Positions 1-8,067 of a stretch of DNA of 64,000 nucleotides are shown one piece after another; positions within the stretch are counted from its first letter, which is position 1; the number at the start of each line of letters is the position of its first letter. Below the pieces are notes generated by a model that saw only the letters and a program-made list of their open reading frames with translations, was not told the DNA's origin and made no database searches. The stretch covers positions 17,447 to 81,446 of the forward strand of contig NZ_JBFTER010000007.1 in NCBI RefSeq assembly GCF_047229345.1, given 5' to 3'. Position numbers and translations under genes: made by a program. Origin of the DNA: Cellulomonas_A sp047229345 (GTDB lineage Bacteria > Actinomycetota > Actinomycetes > Actinomycetales > Cellulomonadaceae).

Positions 1-1031
1 CCAAGAGCTACGGCCCGCGCACCGTGCTCGACCGGGTCGACCTCGACGTCCCCGCCGGGAGCGTCCTCGGTCTGCTCGGCCCGAACGGCGCCGGCAAGAC
101 CACCGCCGTCCGCATCCTCACCACGCTGCTCCGCCCCGACTCCGGCACCGCCGAGGTCGCCGGCCACGACGTGCTGCGCGACCCGCACGAGGTGCGCCGG
201 AGCATCGGCCTCGTCGGCCAGAGCGCCGCGCTCGACGAGGTGCTCGACGCGCGCCAGAACCTCGTCATGTTCGGGCGCCTGCACCACCTCGGCGTCCGGG
301 CGGCACGCGTGCGTGCGGACGAGCTGCTCGAGGCGTTCGGCCTCGCCGGGACCGGCGCCAAGGCCGTCCGCGACTTCTCCGGCGGCATGCGCCGGCGCCT
401 CGACCTCGCGGCGAGCCTCCTGCTCGCCCCGCCCGTGCTGTTCCTCGACGAGCCGACCACGGGCCTCGACCCCCAGGGCCGGCTCGACGTCTGGGCCGCC
501 GTGCGCACGCTCGTCGGCGACGGCACGACCGTGCTGCTCACGACGCAGCACCTCGACGAGGCCGACCGCCTCGCGGACCGCGTCTGCGTGCTCGACGGCG
601 GCCGGGTCGTCGCGGACGGGACGCCCGCCGCGCTCAAGTCCGCGACGGGCGGGGACCGGATCGACGTCGTGCTCGCCGACGCCGCCGACCTCGGGCGGGC
701 CGCGGAGCTCGTCGGCCGAGCGCTCGGCGCGCCCCCGGCGGACGTGGGCACCGACGTCGCGGCGCGCCGCGTGACCGCACCCGTGACCGACCGGATGGGT
801 GCGCTCGCCGCGGTCGTCGCCGCCCTCACGGAGGCGGGGCTCGCGGTCGACGACCTCGGGCTGCGCCGCCCGACGCTCGACGAGGCGTACCTGCGCCTCA
901 CGGGGCACGGCGCGCACAGTGACGACCCCGCCCGGCCGGGCCCGGCCGCGGAGCAGGACCCCACCCCGCAGCCGGGCGGCACCGTCCCCGCAGGCTCCGG
1001 CACCGCCCGCACCGCCGAGGAGGCCGCATGA
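1..1031 (+). CDS. ABC transporter ATP-binding protein, DrrA-like (5' partial)
   Basis: This is the nucleotide-binding subunit of a daunorubicin/drug-exporter-type ABC transporter, expected on the inner face of the membrane. The reading frame is open from base 3, so the true start lies upstream of the window. Visible motifs in order are Walker A GPNGAGKT, the signature SGGMRRRLDL, Walker B VLFLDEPTTGLD and the switch His in TTQHLDEADRLADRV. A C-terminal DrrA-type extension follows, ending in a Pro/Gly-rich tail. The stop overlaps the start of the next gene (permease) by 4 bp, so the two are translationally coupled. The substrate cannot be told from sequence; drug or lipid efflux is inferred from the family only. 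Confidence 0.9.
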   Translation, partial: KSYGPRTVLDRVDLDVPAGSVLGLLGPNGAGKTTAVRILTTLLRPDSGTAEVAGHDVLRDPHEVRRSIGLVGQSAALDEVLDARQNLVMFGRLHHLGVRAARVRADELLEAFGLAGTGAKAVRDFSGGMRRRLDLAASLLLAPPVLFLDEPTTGLDPQGRLDVWAAVRTLVGDGTTVLLTTQHLDEADRLADRVCVLDGGRVVADGTPAALKSATGGDRIDVVLADAADLGRAAELVGRALGAPPADVGTDVAARRVTAPVTDRMGALAAVVAALTEAGLAVDDLGLRRPTLDEAYLRLTGHGAHSDDPARPGPAAEQDPTPQPGGTVPAGSGTARTAEEAA

Positions 1032-1867
1032 CCACGACCCTGACCGCGCCGGCGGTCCGCACGCCCGCACCCACCGGATCCGCGCTGCGCTGGGCGCTCG
1101 TCGACGGCTGGACGATCGCGCTGCGCGACCTGCAGCACTGGCGGCGCCAGCCCGGACAGCTCGCCGTCGGGCTGCTGTTCCCGGTGCTCATGGTGGTGAT
1201 GTTCGGGTACCTGCTCGGGGGCGGGATGGCCGTCGAGGGCGGCGGCAGCTACCTCGACTTCCTCATGCCGGGGATGTTCGCGCTCACGATGGTCTTCGGC
1301 CTCGAGGCGACGATGACCGCGGTCGCGACCGACGCGGAGAAGGGGGTGACCGACCGGTTCCGGTCGATGCCGATGTCGTCCGCCGGCGTCGTCCTCGGGC
1401 GCTGCTTCGCCGACATGCTCAACTCCGTGGTCGGCCTCGCGGTCATGGTCGCGTTCGGCCTCCTCGTCGGCTGGCGCTGGCACGAGGGCCCCGCGCGCGC
1501 CGCGCTCGCGATCGTGCTGCTGCTCCTGCTGCGGTTCGCGTTCCTGTGGGTCGGGATCTTCCTCGGGCTCGTCGCGCGCGGGCCCGGCATGGTGGTCGCG
1601 GTGCAGATCATCGTGTGGCCGTTCGCGTTCCTGTCGAACGCGTTCGTGCCGACCGAGACCATGCCCGCGTGGCTCGGGACGCTCGCGCAGGTCAACCCCA
1701 TGGCGGCGAGCGTCGCGGCCGCGAGGGAGCTGTTCGGCAACCCGGGAGTGGGCGGGGACGGCTGGCTGGCCGAGCACGCCGTCTTCGCCGCGGTCGTGTG
1801 GCCGGCCGCGCTGGCCGTGGTGTTCCTCGCGCTCGCGGTCCGGCGCTGGACGACGCTCGGGCGCTGA
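1028..1867 (+). CDS. ABC-2 type transporter permease
   Basis: This is the membrane subunit that pairs with the preceding ATPase to form a probable efflux pump. The 279-residue protein starts with an ATG overlapping the ATPase stop (ATGA). About six hydrophobic segments are visible: residues roughly 50-75, 85-105, 135-160, 163-190, 195-215 and 250-270. This is the usual layout of ABC2_membrane/DrrB-like permeases. The PLP-type phrase near residue 110 (DRFRSMPMSSAGVVLGR) is common in this family. The downstream gene is convergent, so this is the end of the operon. Confidence 0.88.
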   Translation: MTTTLTAPAVRTPAPTGSALRWALVDGWTIALRDLQHWRRQPGQLAVGLLFPVLMVVMFGYLLGGGMAVEGGGSYLDFLMPGMFALTMVFGLEATMTAVATDAEKGVTDRFRSMPMSSAGVVLGRCFADMLNSVVGLAVMVAFGLLVGWRWHEGPARAALAIVLLLLLRFAFLWVGIFLGLVARGPGMVVAVQIIVWPFAFLSNAFVPTETMPAWLGTLAQVNPMAASVAAARELFGNPGVGGDGWLAEHAVFAAVVWPAALAVVFLALAVRRWTTLGR

Positions 1868-1931
1868 CGGGTGCGGCGCCGCCCGGGCCCCCGCCGCGTC
1901 GCGGACCGGCCCGGTCGGCGCGACCGTGCGG

Positions 1932-2201
1932 TCAGCCGCGCAGGCTCCAGCGCCACGCGTCCGGTGCGGCGCCCGGGGTGACGCTGCCGCGCAGCACCCG
2001 TGCCCGGTCCGTCCACGCGCTGCGCGGGGAGGTCGCGGTGGTGTCCGCCTCGGACGCCGCCGCGACCAGCCCGGCGACGAGGGCGGCGAGCTCGACGTCG
2101 TCGGGCGCCCCGCGCACCACGCGCACGTGCGGGCGCGGGGCGGGTGTCGACGGGACGTCCGGCGACGGCGGGCCCCCGGGGGCCGACGGCGCGGCGCTCA
2201 C
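1932..2201 (-). CDS. Acyl-CoA carboxylase epsilon subunit
   Basis: This 89-residue protein is a small accessory subunit that in actinobacteria binds and stimulates acyl-CoA (acetyl/propionyl) carboxylase beta subunits. Its key signature is the segment VRVVRGAPDDVELAALVAGL followed by a C-terminal SAWTDRARVLR...PDAWRWSLRG, typical of AccE/PccE. The Pro/Ala-rich N-terminus is probably disordered. The GTG start overlaps the stop of the upstream gene by 4 bp (GTGA), making it the last gene of a three-gene minus-strand operon with the beta subunit. The assignment rests on the motif plus position. Confidence 0.82.
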   Translation of the reverse strand: MSAAPSAPGGPPSPDVPSTPAPRPHVRVVRGAPDDVELAALVAGLVAAASEADTTATSPRSAWTDRARVLRGSVTPGAAPDAWRWSLRG

Positions 2202-2851
2202 TCGTCGTCCTCGTGGTCGTCGAAGAGCACGGGGGCCCCGCGCGAGGCGCCCCACTCCGAGACCTCGAAGCCCGACTCGAGGAGACGGCGCGCGATCTGC
2301 TCGCCCGCGTCGTCGACGAGCCCCAGGACCGAGTCCATCGACAGGTCGGACGTGCCGGCCTGCGGCCCGACGACGAAGCCGAGGTGGAAGGTCTCGACCT
2401 CCTCGGCCCCCGGCGGGGTGTCGGCGTCGGACTCGTCCTCGTCGGCGTCGTCCCACGTCATGCCGGTGAGGTCGGGGTGCAGCCCCAGGCGCTCGTGCAC
2501 GAGGTCGTACAGCGCGGCGTTGAGGCCCGAGACGCGCGCCTCGATCGCGAGGATCCGCGGGTCCTCGTCGGCCTCGTGCGCGCCGAACTCCGCACGCACG
2601 CCCACGGCCGTCTCGATGTACTCGTGCAGCACCGCGGTGAGCTCGTCGACCGTGACGTGCAGCTCGGCCGCGTCGACGCCGCTCAGCGGGTCCGGGCCGT
2701 GCGCGGGGTGGTCGTGACCCTCGTGGTCGTGCCCCTCGTGGTCGTGGCCGGCGTGCTCGTCGCCGTGCCCGCCCTCGTGGGGCCCCGACGCGCTGTCGTC
2801 CCCGCCGCCGGTGCCGCCACCCGTGCCCGTGGGCTCCTCGACGCCGCTCAC
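2198..2851 (-). CDS. Conserved protein with His-rich N-terminal segment, in acyl-CoA carboxylase operon
   Basis: This 217-residue protein sits between the carboxylase beta and epsilon subunits, with 4-bp GTGA overlaps on both sides. I do not recognise the family. Residues 1-55 are low complexity: a Gly/Thr stretch, then ten histidines between residues 25 and 51 in a GHDHE repeat. That pattern looks like a divalent-metal (Ni, Zn or Co) binding or storage segment. Residues about 60-217 look folded and acidic, with no membrane segment or signal peptide. The tight coupling suggests a role linked to the carboxylase or its metal supply, but that is inference from position alone. Confidence 0.75.
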   Translation of the reverse strand: MSGVEEPTGTGGGTGGGDDSASGPHEGGHGDEHAGHDHEGHDHEGHDHPAHGPDPLSGVDAAELHVTVDELTAVLHEYIETAVGVRAEFGAHEADEDPRILAIEARVSGLNAALYDLVHERLGLHPDLTGMTWDDADEDESDADTPPGAEEVETFHLGFVVGPQAGTSDLSMDSVLGLVDDAGEQIARRLLESGFEVSEWGASRGAPVLFDDHEDDE

Positions 2852-4461
2852 AGCGGGATGTTCCCGTGCTTCTTGGGCGGCAGGCTCGCGCGCTTGGTGC
2901 GCAGCAGGCGCAGCGCCTTCACGATCTCCGTGCGCGTGTGCGACGGCGGGATGACCGCGTCGACGTAGCCGCGGTCCGCGGCGTCCCAGGGGTTCACGAT
3001 GGCCTCCTCGTACTCGCGCGTGAGCCGGGCCCGCTCCGCCTCGACGTCGCCGCCGGCGTCGGCGACGGTCTTGAGCGCGCCGCGCTGCAGGATGTTCACC
3101 GCACCTCCGGCGCCCATGACCGCGATCTGCGCCGTCGGCCAGGCGAGGTTGACGTCCGCGCCCAGCTGCTTGGAGCCCATGACGATGTACGCGCCACCGT
3201 ACGCCTTGCGGGTGATGACGGTGACGAGCGGGACGGTCGCCTCGGCGTACGCGTAGATGAGCTTGGCGCCGCGGCGGATGATGCCGTTCCACTCCTGGTC
3301 CGTACCGGGCAGGAACCCGGGGACGTCGACGAACGTCAGGACCGGGATGTTGAACGCGTCGCACGTGCGCACGAAGCGCGCGGCCTTCTCGGCGGCGTTG
3401 ATGTCGAGCGTCCCGGCCATCGAGAGCGGCTGGTTCGCGACGATGCCGACCGGGTGCCCCTCGACGTGCCCGAACCCGACCAGCACGTTCTGCGCGTAGA
3501 GCGGCTGCACCTCGAGCAGGACACCGTCGTCCACGACGTGCTCGACGACGGTTCGCATGTCGTACGGCTGGGAGTCGGAGTCGGGCACGAGCGTGTCGAG
3601 CTCGGCGTCCTCGTCGCTGACCGCGAGGTCGGCCTCGTGGGAGAACGTCGGCGGGTCCGTGAGGTTGTTCTGCGGCAGGTACGACAGCAGCGAGCGCACG
3701 TAGTCGATCGCGTCGTCCTCGTCGGACGCGAGGTAGTGCGCGACGCCCGACTTCGTGTTGTGCGTCGTCGCGCCGCCGAGCTCCTCGAAGCCGACGTCCT
3801 CGCCGGTCACGGCCCGGATCACGTCGGGGCCGGTGATGAACATGTTCGAGGTGCCGTCGGCCATGACGATGAAGTCGGTCAGCGCGGGGGAGTACACGGC
3901 GCCGCCCGCGCTCGGGCCGAGGATGAGGCTGATCTGCGGGATCACGCCGGACGCGGCGACGTTCCGGCGGAAGATCTCCGCGAACTGGGTGAGGCCCGCG
4001 ACGCCCTCCTGGATGCGCGCGCCGCCGCCGTCGCTGATGCCGATGAGCGGCACGCCGGTGCGCAGCGCGAGGTCCATGACCTTGGTGATCTTCTGGCCGT
4101 GCACCTCCCCGAGGCTCCCGCCGAAGACCGTGAAGTCCTGCGAGTACACCGCGACCGGCCGGCCGTCGACCGTCCCGTGCCCGACGACGACGCCGTCCCC
4201 GGCCACGCGCTTCTTCTCGAGCCCGAAGTTGGTCGAGCGGTGCCGCACGAACGCGTCGAGCTCCGTGAACGAGCCCTCGTCGAGCAGCGCGTCGATGCGC
4301 TCGCGGGCGGTCTTCTTGCCACGGGCGTGCTGCTTGGCCGCGGCGTTCTCCTCGGGCGTCACGACGGCGGCCTGGTGGCGCGCCGCGAGGTCCTCGATCT
4401 TGGCGGCCGTGCTGCTCTGGGGTGTCGGCCGGGCTGCGGGCCTGTCGGGTGCGTCGGTCAC
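2848..4461 (-). CDS. accD: Acyl-CoA carboxylase beta (carboxyltransferase) subunit
   Basis: This protein transfers the carboxyl group from biotin to acetyl- or propionyl-CoA, giving malonyl- or methylmalonyl-CoA for lipid synthesis. The 537-residue length fits the PccB/AccD5 family. Visible landmarks are the N-terminal KKTARERIDALLDEGSF, the CoA-side oxyanion loop DGGGARIQEGV, GPSAGGAVYSPAL, and the biotin-side loop with RRGAKLIYAYAEATVPLVTVI and RKAYGGAYIVMG. I chose the GTG at 4461. The biotin-carrying alpha subunit is not in the window. The gene leads an operon with the His-rich protein and the epsilon subunit, and is head-to-head with birA. Confidence 0.95.
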   Translation of the reverse strand: MTDAPDRPAARPTPQSSTAAKIEDLAARHQAAVVTPEENAAAKQHARGKKTARERIDALLDEGSFTELDAFVRHRSTNFGLEKKRVAGDGVVVGHGTVDGRPVAVYSQDFTVFGGSLGEVHGQKITKVMDLALRTGVPLIGISDGGGARIQEGVAGLTQFAEIFRRNVAASGVIPQISLILGPSAGGAVYSPALTDFIVMADGTSNMFITGPDVIRAVTGEDVGFEELGGATTHNTKSGVAHYLASDEDDAIDYVRSLLSYLPQNNLTDPPTFSHEADLAVSDEDAELDTLVPDSDSQPYDMRTVVEHVVDDGVLLEVQPLYAQNVLVGFGHVEGHPVGIVANQPLSMAGTLDINAAEKAARFVRTCDAFNIPVLTFVDVPGFLPGTDQEWNGIIRRGAKLIYAYAEATVPLVTVITRKAYGGAYIVMGSKQLGADVNLAWPTAQIAVMGAGGAVNILQRGALKTVADAGGDVEAERARLTREYEEAIVNPWDAADRGYVDAVIPPSHTRTEIVKALRLLRTKRASLPPKKHGNIPL

Positions 4462-4591
4462 CCGACAGAGGCTAGTTGCCCGGCGCCCCGGACCGGCGCT
4501 CGTCGGCGGCACGCGTCTGCGGGTGCGCGTTGTGCGAACCCGACAAGCGCGCGACCGCGGCGCGCGCGACCGGGCGATGGATGATGTCCCC

Positions 4592-5461
4592 ATGGACACC
4601 GCCCCCGACCGTCCGGCGCTGCGCGAGCACGTGCTCCGTGAGCTCCTGCTGGCCCCGGCCGGGCCGCTCGCACGGCTCGACGTCGTCGAGCGGACGGGCT
4701 CGACGAACGTCGACCTCGCCGCCGCGCTGCGAGCCGAGCCCGACGCGTGGCCGCACCCGAGCCTGCTCGCCGCCGAGGCGCAGGACTCCGGCCGGGGGCG
4801 CGCGGGCCGCACGTGGGAGACGCCCGCGCGCTCGGCGCTCATGCTGTCGTTCGCGCTGCGCCCCACCGCGCCGGTGACGTCGTACGGGTGGCTCCCGCTG
4901 CTCGCGGGCCTCGGTGCGGTCAACGCGCTGCGGGCCACGGTCGGGGTGCCCGCGGTGCTCAAGTGGCCCAACGACGTCATGGTCCCCGCCCCCGACGGCT
5001 CCGACCTCGCCGGCTGGGGCCCGCTGCGCAAGGTCGGCGGGATCCTCACCGAGCTCGTCACGACGCCGGCCGGCTCGGCCGTCGTGGTCGGCATCGGCAT
5101 CAACGTCTCGCAGACGCCCGGCGAGCTCCCGGTGCCGAGCGCGACCTCGCTCGCGCTCGCGGGCGGCCGCGACGTCGACCGGGAGATGCTGCTCGTCGCC
5201 CTCGTCAGCGCGCTCGCGGAGGTCACGGCGCGCTGGTCGGAGCACGGCGGCGACGTGCACGCCGCCGGCCTGGTCGAGGACGTCTCCGCGGTGTGCGCGA
5301 CGCTCGGCACGCAGGTGCGCGTCGAGCTCCCGGGCGGGCGCGAGGTCACGGGCACCGCGCAGCGCCTCGACCGCGAGGGTGCGCTCGTCGTGGTCGACGC
5401 CTCGGGCGCCGAGCACCAGGTGCTCGCGGGTGACGTGCATCACGTCCGTGCAGCCCGGTGA
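4592..5461 (+). CDS. birA: Biotin--[acetyl-CoA-carboxylase] ligase
   Basis: This cytosolic enzyme activates biotin with ATP and attaches it to the carrier lysine of biotin-dependent carboxylases. The 289-residue protein has the ligase motifs GRGRAGRTW (biotinyl-AMP loop), KWPNDV and KVGGIL, plus the small C-terminal SH3-like domain. It lacks the N-terminal helix-turn-helix of E. coli BirA, so it should be a ligase only and not a repressor. An in-frame ATG 15 bp upstream (4577) is an alternative start. The divergent neighbour is the acyl-CoA carboxylase beta subunit, whose partner needs biotinylation. Confidence 0.92.
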   Translation: MDTAPDRPALREHVLRELLLAPAGPLARLDVVERTGSTNVDLAAALRAEPDAWPHPSLLAAEAQDSGRGRAGRTWETPARSALMLSFALRPTAPVTSYGWLPLLAGLGAVNALRATVGVPAVLKWPNDVMVPAPDGSDLAGWGPLRKVGGILTELVTTPAGSAVVVGIGINVSQTPGELPVPSATSLALAGGRDVDREMLLVALVSALAEVTARWSEHGGDVHAAGLVEDVSAVCATLGTQVRVELPGGREVTGTAQRLDREGALVVVDASGAEHQVLAGDVHHVRAAR

Positions 5462-5463
5462 AC

Positions 5464-5469
5464 TACGCT
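5464..5469 (+). promoter_or_regulatory. -10 box (TACGCT) for the cyclase gene
   Basis: TACGCT fits the actinobacterial TANNNT -10 consensus and ends 7 nt before the GTG start at 5477. No Shine-Dalgarno sequence lies between them, so a leaderless transcript is likely. The box lies just after the birA stop, which gives the cyclase its own promoter. Confidence 0.5.
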
Positions 5470-5476
5470 CGTCCGC

Positions 5477-6619
5477 GTGGATGACGGCCCTGACCTGACG
5501 GACGAGACGCAGCCCGAGAAGGGCGCCGGCCACGACCTCCCGTCGACGCTCGCGGCCCTCGACGAGTCCCTGCTCGGCGGCCCCCGCACCCTGACGCTGC
5601 GCGACCTGGCGACCCGGACGGACTCCGACCTCGACCGGATCCGGCTGTTCTGGCAGACGCTGGGCCTCCCGCACACCGCTCCCGACGACGCCGTGTTCAC
5701 CGAGCAGGACGCCGAGGCGCTCGACCGGATGAGCCGGCTCATGCGCGAGCACGGGGTCAGCCTGCGCACCGCTGTGTCGCTCACGCGCGCTCTCGGCCAC
5801 ACCGCCGACCGGCTCGCGCTGTGGCAGGTCGAGGCGCTCGTCGAGGACCTCGCGACCCGGTACGCGCTCGACGACACGTCCTCGCGCCTGCTGGTGCTGG
5901 ACCGGCTCACCGAGCTCGGGCCGCTGCTCGAGGCCCAGCTCGTGCACGCGTGGCGGCGTCAGCTCGCGGCGGTCGCGGGGCGGCTCGCGGCCGAGTTCGG
6001 CGAGCAGCGCACCGCGCCCCCGGACGTCGACGGGCTGCCGCTCGCGCGCGCGGTGGGCTTCGCGGACATGGTCTCGTTCACGCGCCGGACCGCGGGGCTG
6101 GGCTCGACCGACCTGTCGGACTTCGTGCAGCGTTTCGAGACCGCGGCGCGCGACGTCGTCACCGCGGCCGGCGGGCGCGTCGTCAAGACGATCGGGGACG
6201 CGGTGCTGTTCGTGGCCGACGACGTCGCGACCGGGGCGCAGGTCGCCCTCGGGCTCGCGCGCGTGCTGGGCGGTGAGCTCGACATCGAGCGTGAGCGGGG
6301 CGCCGGCGGGCTCGCCGAGCGGGCGCGCGGCGTCACGCCCGTGCGGGTCGGGTTCGTGTGGGGGCGGCTGCTGTCCCGGTTCGGGGACGTGTTCGGGGAG
6401 CCCGTGAACCTCGCCGCGCGGCTCACCGACATCGCGGACCCGTCGAGCGTGCTGACGGACCCGGCGACCGCCGCGCTGCTCGAGGGCGACGACCGGTTCG
6501 TCGCGGAGCCGCAGCCCGAGCGCGAGCTCGAGGGGCTCGGGGTCGTGCGCCCCGTCCTGCTGCGGGCGGGCGAGGACGCCGCGCCGTCGCCGCGCGACCT
6601 GCCGCACGGCCTGAGCTGA
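5477..6619 (+). CDS. Class III adenylate/guanylate cyclase with N-terminal regulatory domain
   Basis: This 380-residue enzyme should make cAMP from ATP. The C-terminal catalytic domain (about residues 190-370) has both metal-binding aspartates, D197 in GFADMVSFT and D241 in TIGDAVLF, and the substrate lysine in VVKTIGD. It also has the purine-site Asp and the transition-state Asn/Arg in DVFGEPVNLAARL. All key residues are present, so it looks active. The N-terminal 190 residues are helical with no membrane segment, an architecture I associate with M. tuberculosis Rv2212. Lying next to birA and the carboxylase, it might tie cAMP to lipid metabolism, but this is speculative. Confidence 0.88.
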   Translation: MDDGPDLTDETQPEKGAGHDLPSTLAALDESLLGGPRTLTLRDLATRTDSDLDRIRLFWQTLGLPHTAPDDAVFTEQDAEALDRMSRLMREHGVSLRTAVSLTRALGHTADRLALWQVEALVEDLATRYALDDTSSRLLVLDRLTELGPLLEAQLVHAWRRQLAAVAGRLAAEFGEQRTAPPDVDGLPLARAVGFADMVSFTRRTAGLGSTDLSDFVQRFETAARDVVTAAGGRVVKTIGDAVLFVADDVATGAQVALGLARVLGGELDIERERGAGGLAERARGVTPVRVGFVWGRLLSRFGDVFGEPVNLAARLTDIADPSSVLTDPATAALLEGDDRFVAEPQPERELEGLGVVRPVLLRAGEDAAPSPRDLPHGLS

Positions 6620-6647
6620 CCGGCCCGGAGGCTGGCCGGCGGGCCGG
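6620..6647 (+). terminator. GC hairpin after the cyclase gene
   Basis: Arms CCGGCCCG (6620-6627) and CGGGCCGG (6640-6647) pair perfectly around a 12-nt loop, one base after the stop. There is no U-tract, as is usual in this GC range. Confidence 0.5.
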
Positions 6648-6693
6648 CCGGACTGCCTGACCAGGTGGTCGGCTTCCGCTCCACGAGGCGCAT

Positions 6694-6705
6694 CGAATCG
6701 ATTCG
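6694..6705. promoter_or_regulatory. Palindrome upstream of the MFS transporter gene
   Basis: CGAATCGATTCG is a perfect 12-bp palindrome 33 bp before the transporter start. It is AT-rich relative to its surroundings and well placed for a dimeric repressor. No regulator gene is adjacent. Confidence 0.4.
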
Positions 6706-6738
6706 CTCCCGCGCGCGCGGGATGGGACGATCGAGGGG

Positions 6739-7965
6739 ATGAGTACCGGCGGCCCGCAACCCACGTCCCCGTACCGCCCCAACGCGAAGTACGTCCTCCT
6801 GCTCGGTGCGATGACCGCGCTCCCCGCGATCTCGACCGACATCTACCTGCCGTCCCTGCCCGACGTCGCCCGCGACCTCGGCACGTCGGCGACCGCGGCG
6901 CAGCTCACCATGACCGGGATGCTCATCGGCGGCGCCGTCGGGCAGCTCGTGATCGGCCCCACGTCCGACCGCTTCGGCCGCCGCGCGCCCGTGCTCGTCG
7001 GGATCGTCCTGCACGTGATCACGTCGCTGCTGTGCGCCGTCGCGCCGGGGATCGTCCCGCTCGTCGCGCTGCGCGTGATGCAGGGCTTCTTCAACGCGTC
7101 GGCCTCGGTCGTGGCCATGGCGGTGATCCGGGACCGCTTCGTCGGCGCGGACGCCTCGCGGCTGCTGTCCCGCCTCATGCTCGTGATCGGTGTCGCGCCG
7201 CTGTTCGCCCCGAGCGTCGGCGGCCTCATCGCGGGGGAGTGGGGGTGGCGCGCGGTCTTCGTCGCCCTCGCCCTGTACGGCGCGGCGCTCTGGGTCGTCG
7301 TCTGGCGGCGCCTGCCCGAGACGCTGCCCGTCGAGCGGCGCCGCGGGCCCGGCTTCGGCGCGGCGATCTCGGGCTATCGCGCGCTCCTGCGTGACCGGCA
7401 CTTCCTCGCGCTCGCGGTCCTGCCGGGCCTGTCGGTCGCCGGGCTCATGAGCTACGTCGTCGGGTCCCCGTTCGTGCTCCAGGAGGGCTACGGGCTGTCG
7501 TCGCACGAGTTCGCGCTGCTGTTCGCGGTCAACGGCGCCGGGCTCGTCGTGGGCGCCCAGGTCAACGCGGCGCTCGTGCGCCGCTACGCGCCCGTGCGGA
7601 TCCTGCGCGTCGTCCTGCCGATCTCGGTCGTGTTCTCGCTCGGGCTGTTCGCGGTGGGCGCGACCGGCGCCGGCGGGCTGCCGCTGCTCCTCGTCATGCT
7701 GTGGTTCCAGCTCGCGCTCGTGAACTTCACGCCGCCCAACGCCTCGGCGCTCGCGCTCGGGCGGCACGGCGCGATCGCGGGGACCGCCGCGGCGTTCATC
7801 GGCTCGTCGCAGGCCGCGATCTCGGGGACCATCAGCCCGCTCGTCGGCGTCCTCGGCGGCGACGCCCTCGCGATGACCGCCGTCATGGCCGGTTCCGCGG
7901 TGCTCGCGCTCCTCGTGCTCGCGCTCGGCACGCCCGCCTACCGCGCGGGCGGCTGGGGCACCTGA
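6739..7965 (+). CDS. Bcr/CflA-family MFS drug efflux transporter
   Basis: This 408-residue inner-membrane protein is predicted to export drugs in exchange for protons. Twelve hydrophobic segments are visible. The first carries LPAISTDIYLPSLPD, a hallmark of the Bcr/CflA (DHA1) subfamily with an acidic residue in helix 1. The loop after helix 2 has the MFS motif GPTSDRFGRRAPVL, and RVMQGF follows. The ATG start is preceded by GAGGGG. The gene stands alone, with a palindrome just upstream and a convergent aminotransferase downstream. The substrate is unknown; bicyclomycin, sulfonamide or chloramphenicol-type compounds are known for relatives. Confidence 0.88.
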   Translation: MSTGGPQPTSPYRPNAKYVLLLGAMTALPAISTDIYLPSLPDVARDLGTSATAAQLTMTGMLIGGAVGQLVIGPTSDRFGRRAPVLVGIVLHVITSLLCAVAPGIVPLVALRVMQGFFNASASVVAMAVIRDRFVGADASRLLSRLMLVIGVAPLFAPSVGGLIAGEWGWRAVFVALALYGAALWVVVWRRLPETLPVERRRGPGFGAAISGYRALLRDRHFLALAVLPGLSVAGLMSYVVGSPFVLQEGYGLSSHEFALLFAVNGAGLVVGAQVNAALVRRYAPVRILRVVLPISVVFSLGLFAVGATGAGGLPLLLVMLWFQLALVNFTPPNASALALGRHGAIAGTAAAFIGSSQAAISGTISPLVGVLGGDALAMTAVMAGSAVLALLVLALGTPAYRAGGWGT

Positions 7966-8067
7966 CGCCGGCGGGACGCGTCGCGGCGAGCCCGTCCGCC
8001 CGCTCACCCCGCCGTCCGCCCGGTCGCCCGTCGTGCCGGTCGTCCGGCGGCCCGCCGCCGCCCGGCC

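Noticed and set aside
24..1031. Complete ATPase gene starting at the GTG at position 24
   Set aside because: The frame is open to base 3 and the residues before the GTG (KSYGPRT) fit the family's N-terminus, so the gene is truncated by the window edge.
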